Shown here: piece by piece, positions 6,889-7,341 of the stretch | Position numbering within the stretch: the first letter of the stretch is position 1 | Layout: each line of letters begins with the position of its first letter | NCBI GenBank assembly: GCA_027619145.1 | Contig: JAQCGA010000196.1 | Span: 1 to 7,341 of the forward strand | Length of the DNA stretch: 7,341 nt | Direction of reading: 5' to 3' | Source: a bacterium | Lineage (GTDB): Bacteria; Latescibacterota; UBA2968; GCA-2709665 | Program-made: the position numbers and the translations under genes | Notes under the pieces: generated by a model | What the model was told of the DNA's origin: nothing | Seen by the model: only the letters and a program-made list of their open reading frames with translations | Database searches by the model: none

Positions 6889-6929
6889 TTGCGCCCAGAA
6901 AATAAAAAAACGCCCTTTTCTGGGCGCAA
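6889..6929 (+). terminator. 14-bp perfect hairpin after the secretin gene (possible plus-strand terminator)
   Basis: The arms TTGCGCCCAGAAAA (6889-6902) and TTTTCTGGGCGCAA (6916-6929) are perfectly complementary around a 13-base A-rich loop. The hairpin lies 40 bases after the secretin stop. The plus strand has no T tract after the stem, so it may act as an RNA-end stabiliser or with Rho rather than as a classic intrinsic terminator. Confidence 0.5.
6904..6927 (-). terminator. Intrinsic terminator of the minus-strand gene at the right edge
   Basis: Read on the minus strand, GCGCCC (6927-6922), loop AGAAAA and GGGCG (6915-6911) form a 5-6 bp GC stem, followed at once by seven T's (6910-6904). 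This is the normal layout of a Rho-independent terminator. It lies about 60 bases after the stop codon of the gene ending at 6989. Confidence 0.7.
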
Positions 6930-6937
6930 AGCGCATT

Positions 6938-6949
6938 CATGTGCACATG
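6938..6949. repeat. 12-bp perfect palindrome
   Basis: CATGTGCACATG is perfectly self-complementary with no spacer. It lies between the convergent genes, outside the terminator. It could be a protein-binding site or chance; its location downstream of both genes argues against a promoter operator. Confidence 0.35.
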
Positions 6950-6988
6950 TTGTCAATTCGATATTTGTAGAACTCAAGCCTTCTCTTC

Positions 6989-7341
6989 TTACGTCCGCCC
7001 TCTCCCAGCATGGAATGCCTTGATCTGAACCCCAGGTAAAATCGGTTCCCACGTAGCCGTCACTGCCTGAATCCGGGCTCCTGTTTCTGGAACCCACCGC
7101 ACCAGCACGGCCAGCAGGTCTCCAAGCCTGGACAACCCGTCCCTACCAGCATCGGGCCCAATTGCTTCGGCCTGATCTACCAGGGTCGCACCACCGGCGG
7201 CATCCAGTTGTTTAATCAGTGCCTGCACAAAACGCCGGTACTTCTCGGAAAACCTCTCATCTGCTCCCACGCGCGTCACAATCTCACGCACCAACCCTTC
7301 GGGCACGCGGTTCTCCCTGAGAATATCCTCAAAAATTTCCA
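6989..7341 (-). CDS. Unrecognised protein, C-terminal part (runs off right edge)
   Basis: The minus strand is open from the window edge to a TAA at 6991-6989, giving 116 visible residues. The visible sequence begins EIFEDILRENRVPEGLV and is rich in helices: charged amphipathic stretches such as DERFSEKYRRFVQALIKQLD, then GRDGLSRLGDLLAVLVRWVP, then a short beta-like end (ARIQAVTATWEPILPGVQIK) and a basic tail. There is no signal peptide, membrane helix or catalytic motif. The last two bases of the window read TG on this strand just before EIFED, so a start codon one base outside the window is possible, which would make this a protein of about 117 residues. GTG at 7306 is an internal alternative. 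The gene converges on the secretin operon and has its own terminator. I do not recognise the family. Confidence 0.7.
   Translation of the reverse strand, partial: EIFEDILRENRVPEGLVREIVTRVGADERFSEKYRRFVQALIKQLDAAGGATLVDQAEAIGPDAGRDGLSRLGDLLAVLVRWVPETGARIQAVTATWEPILPGVQIKAFHAGRGRT

Noticed and set aside
6319..6936. Minus-strand 205-residue frame over the secretin 3' end
   Set aside because: Runs antisense through coding sequence and starts at the downstream edge of the terminator; composition is not protein-like.

Overview
The window looks like chromosomal DNA of a Gram-negative-type (diderm) bacterium. The strongest evidence is a full-length secretin, a protein that forms channels in outer membranes. 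The DNA is moderately GC-rich by eye. NHL-repeat proteins of the kind seen here, and nucleotide-transporter-like proteins carrying HEAT repeats, occur mainly in free-living environmental bacteria, including poorly cultured phyla. I cannot name a taxon from the sequence. I see no rRNA, tRNA, CRISPR array, transposase or phage gene.

Layout: (1) 1-656, minus strand: the N-terminal part of an exported NHL-repeat protein that runs off the left edge, built on an exact 168-bp (56-residue) tandem repeat. (2) 657-1044: a divergent intergenic region. It holds a run of three small four-base-loop hairpins followed by a T tract (849-922), and a strong sigma70-type promoter (perfect TTGACA, 17-bp spacer, TATATT; 960-988) pointing right. 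(3) 1045-6849, plus strand: a compact three-gene transcription unit. It encodes a 931-residue protein with a 12-helix nucleotide-transporter/MFS-like membrane domain fused to HEAT repeats; a 155-residue stand-alone cyclic-nucleotide-binding domain; and an 838-residue exported secretin with a roughly 307-residue C-terminal extension. Gene 1 to gene 2 is 41 bp, and genes 2 and 3 overlap by 17 bp with a good Shine-Dalgarno inside gene 2. (4) 6850-6988: a convergent intergenic region with two overlapping, mutually exclusive hairpins that look like a minus-strand intrinsic terminator and a plus-strand stem, plus a 12-bp palindrome. (5) 6989-7341, minus strand: the C-terminal part of an unrecognised, mostly helical protein that runs off the right edge.

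How the genes may work together (inference): the tight packing of an inner-membrane transporter-like protein with a cytosolic HEAT scaffold, a cyclic-nucleotide sensor with no output domain, and an outer-membrane channel suggests one envelope-spanning system gated or assembled in response to a cyclic nucleotide. None of the usual type II/III/IV pilus secretion partners (ATPase, platform protein, pseudopilins) is in the window. This operon is the best candidate here for an undescribed system.
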